Shown here: positions 1-6,596 of the stretch, one piece after another
Layout of the letters: the number at the start of each line of letters is the position of its first letter
Numbering within the stretch: position 1 is the stretch's first letter
DNA from: Mycolicibacterium peregrinum
Lineage (GTDB): Bacteria; Actinomycetota; Actinomycetes; Mycobacteriales; Mycobacteriaceae
Direction: 5' to 3'
DNA: 64,000 nucleotides
Assembly: GCF_001665625.1 (NCBI RefSeq)
Contig: NZ_LZSY01000110.1
Span: 124,001 to 188,000, forward strand
Translations under genes and position numbers: made by a program
Notes under the pieces: generated by a model
Database searches by the model: none
What the model saw: the letters and a program-made list of their open reading frames with translations, nothing else
What the model was told of the DNA's origin: nothing

Positions 1-672
1 CATCACGGCGAGGTAGGTGAAGCAGGCGATTTCCTGCACCAGCCAGGAGCGCGGCGTCCGGCCCTCGGGCAGTTTGCGGACGAAGTCGGCGTCGATCATC
101 AGCGCCGAGGCCCGGGTCAGGACGTAGGAGCGGATGCCGGGGACCAACCAGCTCAGCGGTGCCAACACGAGAAATCTCAGCACGAATACCAGCGGGCCGA
201 GCAGAGCGGTGAACGGCAGCGCGATCACCCGCCAACGCGGCTCGACCGCATACGGTACGTACTCACCATCGTCGGCGGTGCCGTAAGTACGGGACCCGTG
301 ATGATCCTGGTGGAACTCGTAGGTGAATTGCGGTACCAGCAAGGGAATTCCGCACACCATGTGCCATACCACCGAGAACCAGCGCAGTTCCTCGGGCGCA
401 TGGACGATTTCGTGGACGAACAACACAGCGCGGTAGAACGCCAGTGCGGCGATCGCCATGCAAGCGATGGCCACCGGTGAGGCCAGTCGGTCAGCGGGAC
501 ACATGAAGAATGCGGTGTAGCCGACCAGAACGCACACGGTGAGGTCAACCCAGTAGATCCACTGCCGGCGGGCAGCCAGATCGGCGACCAACGACCGAGC
601 CTCTGCCATCGAAATACCGAGCACATCCCTGGAACCCGTCCCGACGGGCGTCTGGCGGATATCACTGGTCAT
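1..672 (-). CDS. Membrane fatty acid desaturase (C-terminal part cut by window edge)
   Basis: The first 224 residues of a membrane fatty acid desaturase-type protein are visible; the rest lies beyond the left edge. Hydrophobic stretches flank two of the three classic histidine boxes: HEIVHA (His87, His91) and HQDHHG (His121, His124, His125), which hold the diiron centre in this family. The third box should lie off the window. The ATG at 672 overlaps the stop of the epimerase gene (ATGA), so translation is probably coupled. It is the last visible gene of a four-gene operon starting at 3890 behind a candidate Zur box. The substrate is unknown; an acyl chain is inferred from the family. Confidence 0.85.
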   Translation of the reverse strand, partial: MTSDIRQTPVGTGSRDVLGISMAEARSLVADLAARRQWIYWVDLTVCVLVGYTAFFMCPADRLASPVAIACMAIAALAFYRAVLFVHEIVHAPEELRWFSVVWHMVCGIPLLVPQFTYEFHQDHHGSRTYGTADDGEYVPYAVEPRWRVIALPFTALLGPLVFVLRFLVLAPLSWLVPGIRSYVLTRASALMIDADFVRKLPEGRTPRSWLVQEIACFTYLAVM

Positions 673-1649
673 CGGGTGAACTCCGTGATCAATTCAGACG
701 TGGACACTCGCCGAATGCCGAGCTCACGCGCGGCCTTGCGGGAGTCGTAGTACACGTGACGGGCCATCAACTCGACGTTCTCGGGCACCAGCGCATCGTC
801 GTGACGCGCAGTGCCGGCCAAGTCGCGCACGACGCGATTTCCGGCTCCGGCGGCTCGGAGCAGCCCCATGGGCAGGGTACGAACGCGATGGTTCCGCCCA
901 ACGGCTTCGACCAGCAACTCCGCGATCCGTCGGTAGGTCAGGTTTGCACTGGACAGGATGTACCGCTCACCGGAGGCGCCCTTCACCATGGCGGCGGTGG
1001 CTCCGATGACGAAGTCGCGGGCCGAGCAGACGGCAGTCCCGCCCGGCGGCACTCCGCGCAGCAGACCGCGTCGCGCCGCCATCAACAGCCCCTGCCACGA
1101 TCGTGCCGGACCGGATGCCGGCGCGAAAACCGCTGCGGGATTGACCACCACGGCGTCGAGCCCACGTCCGACGAAATCGAGCATCACGCGCTCGCCGGTA
1201 CGTTTGGTGGCGGCATAGACGTTGTCGAGCACAGAGTCCCGGACATCGAACTGCTCATCGGCCACCACGTCATCGGGTGGATAGCCGATGGCCGCGGTCG
1301 ACGACACATGTACGACGCGCTGGACTCCGTTGCGGAGTGCACTCTGCGCCACATGATAGGTACCCAGCACGTTGACGTTCCAGACTGCATGGGCCAGACG
1401 GGAATTCGGCGATGCGATACCGGCGAGGTGGTACACCTGCGAGATGCCCCGCATGGCTACGTCGACGCTGGACTCGTCGGTGACATCGGCGCGGACCACC
1501 TCGACATCACGGCCCAAACCCCCCGGTTGGGCCGCAAGGTCGTCGGGTCCGGTCATCACGGTGACCGCCTCACCATTGCCAACCAGCTCGGCGACCAGCG
1601 CACTACCCAGATACCCGGCGCCTCCCGTGACCAGGATTCGGCCGGCCAT
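669..1649 (-). CDS. NAD(P)-dependent epimerase/dehydratase (extended SDR)
   Basis: A 326-residue extended short-chain dehydrogenase. The Rossmann motif TGGAGYLG is at residues 8-15 and the catalytic Tyr145-x3-Lys149 lies in NVYAATK, preceded by the usual HVSS strand. Such proteins act on sugar nucleotides, sterols or polyketide/lipid intermediates; the substrate cannot be read here. The ATG at 1649 shares its first base with the stop of the GNAT gene upstream, and the stop overlaps the desaturase start, so the operon is translationally coupled. The reading frame extends further upstream, but that part only overlaps the GNAT gene and lacks family features, so the start was placed just before the glycine motif. 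Confidence 0.85.
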   Translation of the reverse strand: MAGRILVTGGAGYLGSALVAELVGNGEAVTVMTGPDDLAAQPGGLGRDVEVVRADVTDESSVDVAMRGISQVYHLAGIASPNSRLAHAVWNVNVLGTYHVAQSALRNGVQRVVHVSSTAAIGYPPDDVVADEQFDVRDSVLDNVYAATKRTGERVMLDFVGRGLDAVVVNPAAVFAPASGPARSWQGLLMAARRGLLRGVPPGGTAVCSARDFVIGATAAMVKGASGERYILSSANLTYRRIAELLVEAVGRNHRVRTLPMGLLRAAGAGNRVVRDLAGTARHDDALVPENVELMARHVYYDSRKAARELGIRRVSTSELITEFTR

Positions 1650-2794
1650 CACAGCGCCTTCTGGTAGACGCGGTGCCGTTTGTCCGGCTCGGTCTTCATC
1701 TGCGCGGCCAGGGAATTCGACCACACGTTGTCCTCGTGCAGCCAGGTGGTCGCCACGGACGAATAGCCGCCACTGGTGCTGGCACGGACGATCTCGCCCG
1801 CCAGGATCCGGCCGATACCGGCCCCGAACTGGGTTTCCGCCGCACCGATGAGGACCACGACCGCAGTGTCGACGCCGCGGATCCGTCCCCCACGCTTGGC
1901 CGCGATGCGCAGCAACATCGACGGGGTGAGTCGGCCGGATTGTCCGGTGATCTCGTTGACATCGGGCAGCATCAACAAGAACCCGACCGGTGTCCCGGCG
2001 GCCTCGACGATCCGGACGAGACGGGGGTCGATCAACGGCCGCATCTCGGAGGCCATCCCGGCGAACACCGCTTTGCTCAGCGGGACGTTCTCTGGATGGC
2101 GAGCGAAGGAATCGTTGTACAGGACCCGGAGAGTCTCCAGTTCGTTGTCGAAGTCCCCCATCCGAACGGACCGCACGGTGGCGCCCTGCGCATCCATCAC
2201 CGCGTCGGCACGCCGGACCAGTCGATGTTGGACTGCGCTGCCGGCCCCGGTGTCCCATCGGTAGCAGGCGCTGTCGAATTTCTTTTGGTACCCGGCAGAC
2301 TCGACGAGTCCCAGATAATGCTGCGGGTTGTAGGGCTGCATGAGGGTTGGCGGGGTGTCGTAGCCCTCGGCGAGCAGCCCCACCTCCTCCCGCGTCGAAT
2401 AGCTGTAGGGTCCGATCATCTTGTCCATGCCACGGCGACGCACCCAGTTCTCCGCGGTTTCCAGCAGCGCGCCGGCCACATCGTCATCGGCCGTGCTCTC
2501 GAAATGCCCGAAGAACCCACAGTCGCCGTACCGCTTGACGTACTCGGAGTCGATGCTGGCCGAGATCCGTCCGACCGGCTTTTCGCCCTGGTAAGCAACG
2601 AAGTTCGCGAGCTCGACCTCGCGGTGCAGCGCGTTCTTCGTGGCGTTCATCTTCGTCCGCATGACCCGGCGCAGCATCGGCCGCCACCGGGCGTCGCCGC
2701 GATAGAGGTGCCACGGAAGGTCCACGAACCGTCTGGCGTCCGCGGGCGAGGTGACCTCACGGACGTCCAACGATGTCTTCAGGTCACTTGGCAC
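1649..2794 (-). CDS. GNAT-type acyltransferase-like protein
   Basis: A 381-residue soluble protein with the look of a two-lobed GNAT-fold acyltransferase: an N-terminal segment ending FVAYQGEKPVGRISASID, typical of GNAT beta-strands, and a C-terminal lobe with PVGFLLMLPDVNE and AGEIVRAS. No catalytic residue can be assigned. It lies between a His-rich membrane protein, whose end it overlaps by 11 bases, and the epimerase, in a four-gene operon that also includes a desaturase. From that context an acyl-transfer step on a lipid or small metabolite is inferred. N-acyl amino acid synthases belong to the same superfamily and are one possible analogy, but nothing in the sequence proves it. Confidence 0.65.
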   Translation of the reverse strand: MPSDLKTSLDVREVTSPADARRFVDLPWHLYRGDARWRPMLRRVMRTKMNATKNALHREVELANFVAYQGEKPVGRISASIDSEYVKRYGDCGFFGHFESTADDDVAGALLETAENWVRRRGMDKMIGPYSYSTREEVGLLAEGYDTPPTLMQPYNPQHYLGLVESAGYQKKFDSACYRWDTGAGSAVQHRLVRRADAVMDAQGATVRSVRMGDFDNELETLRVLYNDSFARHPENVPLSKAVFAGMASEMRPLIDPRLVRIVEAAGTPVGFLLMLPDVNEITGQSGRLTPSMLLRIAAKRGGRIRGVDTAVVVLIGAAETQFGAGIGRILAGEIVRASTSGGYSSVATTWLHEDNVWSNSLAAQMKTEPDKRHRVYQKAL

Positions 2795-3890
2795 GAACGA
2801 TTCCCAGGTCGTACGCCAGTTCCGGATTTCCCTTGCTCTTCCAGAGCGCGCCGTCCATGTAGAAGTGATGCAGCACGAACATCAGCGGGACGGCGAAGAT
2901 GACGGTGTCCAGCTGTCCGGCGAGGATGCCCAGCAATGCCAGACCCGCCACGTAGAGCGGAAGTGCCTTACGCGTCGACAGCCGGGCCAGCAGCAGCTTC
3001 TTCTCGCGCGGATCCTGCGAGGCCGCGAAGCGGGTGTTGTTCCGCGTCCAGTTGATCAGGTGGTACTGCAGGCTGTGGGTGGTGGTGGCGATCAGGATGA
3101 GGGCGAACAGATCCGACACCAGCAGGTAGGACAGGTTGTAGGACAGCGCGGCGATGATGAATGTGGCCACCGCCATGGGAGGCAGCGTCGTCTGCCCGTC
3201 GCGGCGCAGCCTGACCTGCTCGGCGACCGCCAAGGCGAGCAGTACCGCGGCGACCGCGTAAGCGATCACGATGAGCGCATTGGGAATCGGCGGCACCGGC
3301 ACACTCAGGTTCGAAAACGGCAACCTGTGGCCGAACACCTCGTACTCCGAGAAGTGCAGTCCGTGGCTCGCCCGGTAGAGAACCGGCGCCAGGCAGGTCG
3401 CATACAGCGCGTACTTCAGCCGGTTTCGCGGTCCCTTGTACCCGTTCTTCGATGCGTAGATGTTCATGATCCCGAAGTGCTGCTTGAGGACGTGAAAGAC
3501 CTGCCAGTACGCCCAGATTGCCAACAACGGCACCAGCCAGCCACCGAACCAGAGCACTCCGACGATCGTCGCGACGACGGCGAAGCTCAGCAGGTAGTGC
3601 ACGCGGTACCGCGATCGCTCCCGGGGATCGAGCCACACCCGCACCGTCGTGGTCAGCACGTGCGGCAGGTCTGACAGGAGCGAAAATGCCACCGCCCCAA
3701 CCAGAAATACGCCCTTGTGACTCTCCGCTGCGAACAGGATCGCCGACAGCAGTGCACCCAGCCCGAAGACGAAGTAGATGTCGACTCGGCGGCTGACGAA
3801 CCAGCCCGGCTGATGTTCGCCGTCTTTCGGTCGCGGTTGACGAGTGTCCGTGGCGACACCGGCCGTCCCGATGGGCATTCCAGCGGCCAT
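2784..3890 (-). CDS. Polytopic membrane protein with conserved histidines
   Basis: A 368-residue membrane protein with about eight to ten hydrophobic segments between residues 36 and 345. Histidines cluster at the membrane faces: His77, His98, FHVLKQHFG (133 and 138), HSLQYH (272 and 277) and LHHFYMDG (341-342). Spaced histidines of this kind are typical of membrane diiron or metal-dependent oxygenases, so an oxidising enzyme is plausible but inferred. The ATG at 3890 was chosen because the frame further upstream lacks membrane character and crosses the promoter region. It is the first gene of the operon leading to the desaturase, and a Zur-like box lies 37 bases upstream of its start. Confidence 0.7.
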   Translation of the reverse strand: MAAGMPIGTAGVATDTRQPRPKDGEHQPGWFVSRRVDIYFVFGLGALLSAILFAAESHKGVFLVGAVAFSLLSDLPHVLTTTVRVWLDPRERSRYRVHYLLSFAVVATIVGVLWFGGWLVPLLAIWAYWQVFHVLKQHFGIMNIYASKNGYKGPRNRLKYALYATCLAPVLYRASHGLHFSEYEVFGHRLPFSNLSVPVPPIPNALIVIAYAVAAVLLALAVAEQVRLRRDGQTTLPPMAVATFIIAALSYNLSYLLVSDLFALILIATTTHSLQYHLINWTRNNTRFAASQDPREKKLLLARLSTRKALPLYVAGLALLGILAGQLDTVIFAVPLMFVLHHFYMDGALWKSKGNPELAYDLGIVRAK

Positions 3891-3926
3891 CCCAACCCCT
3901 CCTCGTAGCCTCGACTGCCGGCCTCT

Positions 3927-3948
3927 AATGAAAATGGTTATCGTTATC
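3927..3948. promoter_or_regulatory. Candidate Zur (FurB) box
   Basis: An AT-rich segment in a GC-rich intergenic region (minus-strand core ATAACGATAACCATTTTC). Read on the minus strand it matches 18 of 22 positions with the box at 15428-15449 in front of the alternative ribosomal protein genes. It lies 37 bases upstream of the membrane protein gene (minus strand) and about 130 bases before the Mce-associated-like gene at 4075. The position suits repression of the minus-strand operon by zinc-loaded Zur. Confidence 0.6.
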
Positions 3949-4074
3949 GACATAACGTAGGGTGGGCGCCAGCCCCTGTCAACGCCGATTTCACCGGGGT
4001 TGCCGAAATGTGGCGCCCGCCACACGGGTGCGGTAAAAGCCTGCCCGGAACCGAGATTCGACGAGGAACACACC

Positions 4075-4614
4075 GTGACGGCAACGATCGACGACGACAC
4101 CATCGCCCCGGTCGGTGACGACGGACCGGGAACGAGCCGACTCGGCCGACTGTCGGTGGCCGCAGGCGCGGCCGTCCTCGTCGTCGCCACAGCGGCCTCG
4201 GCACTGCTGGGCTCCCAGGTGTGGCAGCACCGGAAGGTCGACGCGGCGGGCCACCGGGCACTGGCGGCGGCGACGGCCTATGCCGAAACGCTGACAAGCA
4301 TCGACAGCAACCGGGTCGACACGAACTTCACCGACATCCTCGACGGCGCCACCGGCGAGTTCAAGGACATGTACACACAGTCGAGCGTTCAGCTACGAAG
4401 GCTTCTCATCGACAACAAGGCGACGGCGCATGGGACCGTGGTGGATTCGGCGATCAAGTCCAAGTCCACCGACGAAGTCATCGTCCTCCTGATGGTCGAC
4501 CAGACGGTGACCAACGCAGCCCTGCCCGATGCCCGAATCGACCGCAGCCGGATGAAGCTCACCATGAAGAACGTCGATGGACGTTGGCTCGCCGCCAAGG
4601 TCGAGCTTCTCTAG
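4075..4614 (+). CDS. Mce-associated-like membrane-anchored protein (first of tandem pair)
   Basis: A 179-residue protein with a short cytoplasmic segment, one membrane helix at about residues 26-48 and an outer domain with the mycobacterial Mce-associated/NTF2-like pattern: a GATGEFKDMY motif, several beta-strands and a closing DGRWLAAKVELL. The GTG at 4075 has a GAGGAA site eight bases upstream; an earlier in-frame start lacks one and would add non-membrane sequence. It is followed after 18 bases by a paralogue. In mce operons such proteins accompany lipid importers, but no mce genes are nearby. The gene diverges from the Zur-box operon, so zinc control is possible but unproven. Confidence 0.75.
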   Translation: MTATIDDDTIAPVGDDGPGTSRLGRLSVAAGAAVLVVATAASALLGSQVWQHRKVDAAGHRALAAATAYAETLTSIDSNRVDTNFTDILDGATGEFKDMYTQSSVQLRRLLIDNKATAHGTVVDSAIKSKSTDEVIVLLMVDQTVTNAALPDARIDRSRMKLTMKNVDGRWLAAKVELL

Positions 4615-4632
4615 ACCGGGACAGGAGCACAA

Positions 4633-5154
4633 ATGACCGAACAGACCGACGTAGACATCGCACCGGATGCGCGCAGCTCGGCACACCCGGTGCGCAGGGC
4701 ACTCACCGGCCTGGTCGCCATCGCAATCCTCGCCGGATCCACGTTCGTCGGGTGGCAGTGGAAGCAGCAGCGGGACAACGCCATCGCCGCACACGAGGGC
4801 CTGGGAGCAGCGCAGCGATTCGTCGGCGTGCTGACCAACATCGACGGCGCCCGCCTCGACGAGAACTTCAGGTCGGCAGCCGACGGCTCGACCGGTGAAT
4901 TCAAGGACCAGTACGCGAAGTCCAGCGAACAGCTGCGCAGGCTGCTCACCGAGCACAAGGCCGTGGCACACGGCATGGTGCTGGAATCGGCCGTCAAGTC
5001 GGCCACGCCCGACACCGTCGAGGTCCTGCTTTTCGTCGACCAATCGGTGAGCAACTCCGCCAACCCCCAACCGCGACTGGACCGCAGCAGGATCCGGATG
5101 ACCATGAAGAAGATCGACGGACGTTGGCTCGCAAGCAAAGTGGAACTCCCTTGA
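4633..5154 (+). CDS. Mce-associated-like membrane-anchored protein (second of tandem pair)
   Basis: A 173-residue paralogue of the preceding gene with the same layout: N-terminal cytoplasmic tail, one membrane helix around residues 24-42 ending WQWKQQRD, then an outer domain with STGEFKDQY, SSEQLRRLL and DGRWLASKVELP. Near-identical spacing of these motifs indicates tandem duplication. The ATG at 4633 has AGGAG eight bases upstream. It ends 23 bases before the end of the convergent diiron-type gene. Function is unknown beyond the family link to Mce-type envelope transport. Confidence 0.75.
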   Translation: MTEQTDVDIAPDARSSAHPVRRALTGLVAIAILAGSTFVGWQWKQQRDNAIAAHEGLGAAQRFVGVLTNIDGARLDENFRSAADGSTGEFKDQYAKSSEQLRRLLTEHKAVAHGMVLESAVKSATPDTVEVLLFVDQSVSNSANPQPRLDRSRIRMTMKKIDGRWLASKVELP

Positions 5155-5177
5155 CGACGCCGTGCCATTGTCCGGCG

Positions 5178-6059
5178 CTACCGCAGATGATCCAGCAGGG
5201 CACCGTCGCCGCCGAAGTAGCGGTCGCGCCAGCGATCGAGTAGCTCACTGTCATCGATGTCGTCGGGATGGAACCCTGCTGTGAAGTACCGCCGAATCTG
5301 CGGCAGCACTCCGGAGAACAGCGGTGAGCGCGGTAACGCGGCAAGGCTTTGGAGGGTCCGGGCAGGATGGCGCCAGGCCCAGCTGTCGGAGCCCACGGAC
5401 AAGAGCAGCACGACGGCTCTGGTGAGGAACAGAAACAGCACGGTGGCCATGGCTGCCCGGCGCATCCGCTCGGTCCCACCGACGTGCCGGTACACGTCGA
5501 ACGCCACGGCTTTGTGCTCCATCTCCTCGATCGCGTGCCAATTCAGCATGGCCCGAACCTCGGGATCGGTCAGCTGCCGCTGAATCCAGGGCGTATCCAA
5601 CACCTGAGCGCCCAGCACCGCGGTCAGGTGCTCGACAGCGGCCGTAGCAGCCAACGCGAATCTCACAACGACGCTCGGCAACCGGTCATGCTGCCGCTCA
5701 AAACTTTTGACCAGCTTGGCGCCGAGCCGGTCAATACCGCCGGTGGCCCAGTAGCCCATTCTGATCAGTTCCACGTTCAACGCACGATGCTGCAACCCGT
5801 GCGTCATCTCTTGACCGATGAAACCGGCGACCTGGGCTTTGAGCCACGGGTCGTCGATCTGGTCGCGGTAGCTGCGGACGGAGTGGATGAAGAACTCCTC
5901 TCCCGACGGGAAGAATCCAGACAGGAGCGCGACCAGATGACTCAGTGCGATGTCGCCGGCGACGAAATGGCGTCGCGAGGGCGACGTGGGGTCGAAAGAA
6001 AATGAGATCCTCCGTGTGGCAACTGGTTTCGGCGCAGAGCCGGAACGGCCATTCCCCAT
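5178..6059 (-). CDS. Predicted metal-dependent hydrolase family protein with ferritin-like diiron signature
   Basis: A 293-residue protein of the family annotated as predicted metal-dependent hydrolases (COG3687 type). The metal ligands are laid out like a ferritin-like four-helix diiron protein: Glu54/Glu55 (SGEEFFIH), Glu84-x2-His87 (GQEMTHG), Glu143 (AVEH) and Glu179-x2-His182 (EEMEHK). A hydrophobic segment near residues 205-225 suggests membrane association. The ATG at 6059 was preferred to upstream in-frame near-starts that lie close to the promoter boxes. Two Zur-like boxes sit 40-111 bases upstream in the divergent region shared with the Cys-rich gene, so expression in zinc starvation is likely. 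Confidence 0.7.
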   Translation of the reverse strand: MGNGRSGSAPKPVATRRISFSFDPTSPSRRHFVAGDIALSHLVALLSGFFPSGEEFFIHSVRSYRDQIDDPWLKAQVAGFIGQEMTHGLQHRALNVELIRMGYWATGGIDRLGAKLVKSFERQHDRLPSVVVRFALAATAAVEHLTAVLGAQVLDTPWIQRQLTDPEVRAMLNWHAIEEMEHKAVAFDVYRHVGGTERMRRAAMATVLFLFLTRAVVLLLSVGSDSWAWRHPARTLQSLAALPRSPLFSGVLPQIRRYFTAGFHPDDIDDSELLDRWRDRYFGGDGALLDHLR

Positions 6060-6098
6060 TGCGATCCCTTCGGAAGTATGCCACCCACCCACGACTTA

Positions 6099-6116
6099 TT
6101 GAAAATGATTTTCGAC
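6099..6116. promoter_or_regulatory. Candidate Zur (FurB) box, minus-strand proximal
   Basis: TTGAAAATGATTTTCGAC is an AT-rich near-perfect palindrome centred on AAATGATTTT. It lies 40 bases upstream of the diiron-type gene on the minus strand and is almost identical to the box 54 bases further on. Each copy probably serves one of the two divergent genes. Confidence 0.75.
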
Positions 6117-6152
6117 AAGCCGTGGTCCGCACTGTAGCGTGGAATCGTCCAG

Positions 6153-6170
6153 TTGAAAATGATTTTCAAC
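6153..6170. promoter_or_regulatory. Candidate Zur (FurB) box, plus-strand proximal
   Basis: TTGAAAATGATTTTCAAC is a palindrome with arms TTGAAAAT and ATTTTCAA overlapping at the centre, the best match in the window to the mycobacterial Zur operator shape. It lies 40 bases before the ATG of the Cys-rich gene at 6210, mirroring the 40-base distance of its twin to the divergent gene. Confidence 0.8.
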
Positions 6171-6209
6171 AACAGGGGCCTGACCGGGCCGCCATGGAAA
6201 GGTGTCCGT

Positions 6210-6596
6210 ATGTCGTGGCAGGTCTACACCTGCGAACCGTTCACCGTCGCCGTCTGCATGCGCTGCTCGTCGTCCGATCCGCAATCGCCACTGTTCCGCA
6301 TGTTGCGGAACGTCGTACGAGGCTGCCCACACGGAGTGTTGCTGAGCACCCAATGTCTGCTGGGCACGTTCACCTGCGCTGCCAGAAGTGCCGATCTCAG
6401 CCCGGTGCTCGTACTGCAACCCTGTTCGGCAGAACGGGTTCCCAGCGCGGCTGCGATCTGGGTCGGGCCGATCGGCAACGAAGCCGATGCGCGGGATGCG
6501 TGCGACTGGATCGCGGCGGGGCGTTGGGACCGCACGAACCTGCCGGAGCGCCTACGAGCTGATCGGCGCCTCGTCCGGGTGAGTGCTCGCAACTGA
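6210..6596 (+). CDS. Small cysteine-rich protein, candidate metal or Fe-S binder
   Basis: A 128-residue protein with eight cysteines, at positions 8, 16, 19, 39, 49, 56, 72 and 98, including VCMRC, GCPHG and TQC. The spacing resembles thioredoxin-like [2Fe-2S] ferredoxin proteins, but no exact family motif is recognised, so zinc or an Fe-S cluster are both possible. The ATG follows GGAAAGG by eight bases. A strong Zur-like palindrome lies 40 bases upstream, so it is probably induced when zinc is low. Its last 45 bases overlap the end of ctpC on the other strand. A role as a zinc reservoir, metal chaperone or regulator is speculation. Confidence 0.65.
   Translation: MSWQVYTCEPFTVAVCMRCSSSDPQSPLFRMLRNVVRGCPHGVLLSTQCLLGTFTCAARSADLSPVLVLQPCSAERVPSAAAIWVGPIGNEADARDACDWIAAGRWDRTNLPERLRADRRLVRVSARN

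Noticed and set aside
225..665. Open frame of 146 codons in the desaturase region (minus strand, other frame)
   Set aside because: The parallel frame starting at 672 encodes both histidine boxes of a desaturase; the longer-looking one is a shadow.
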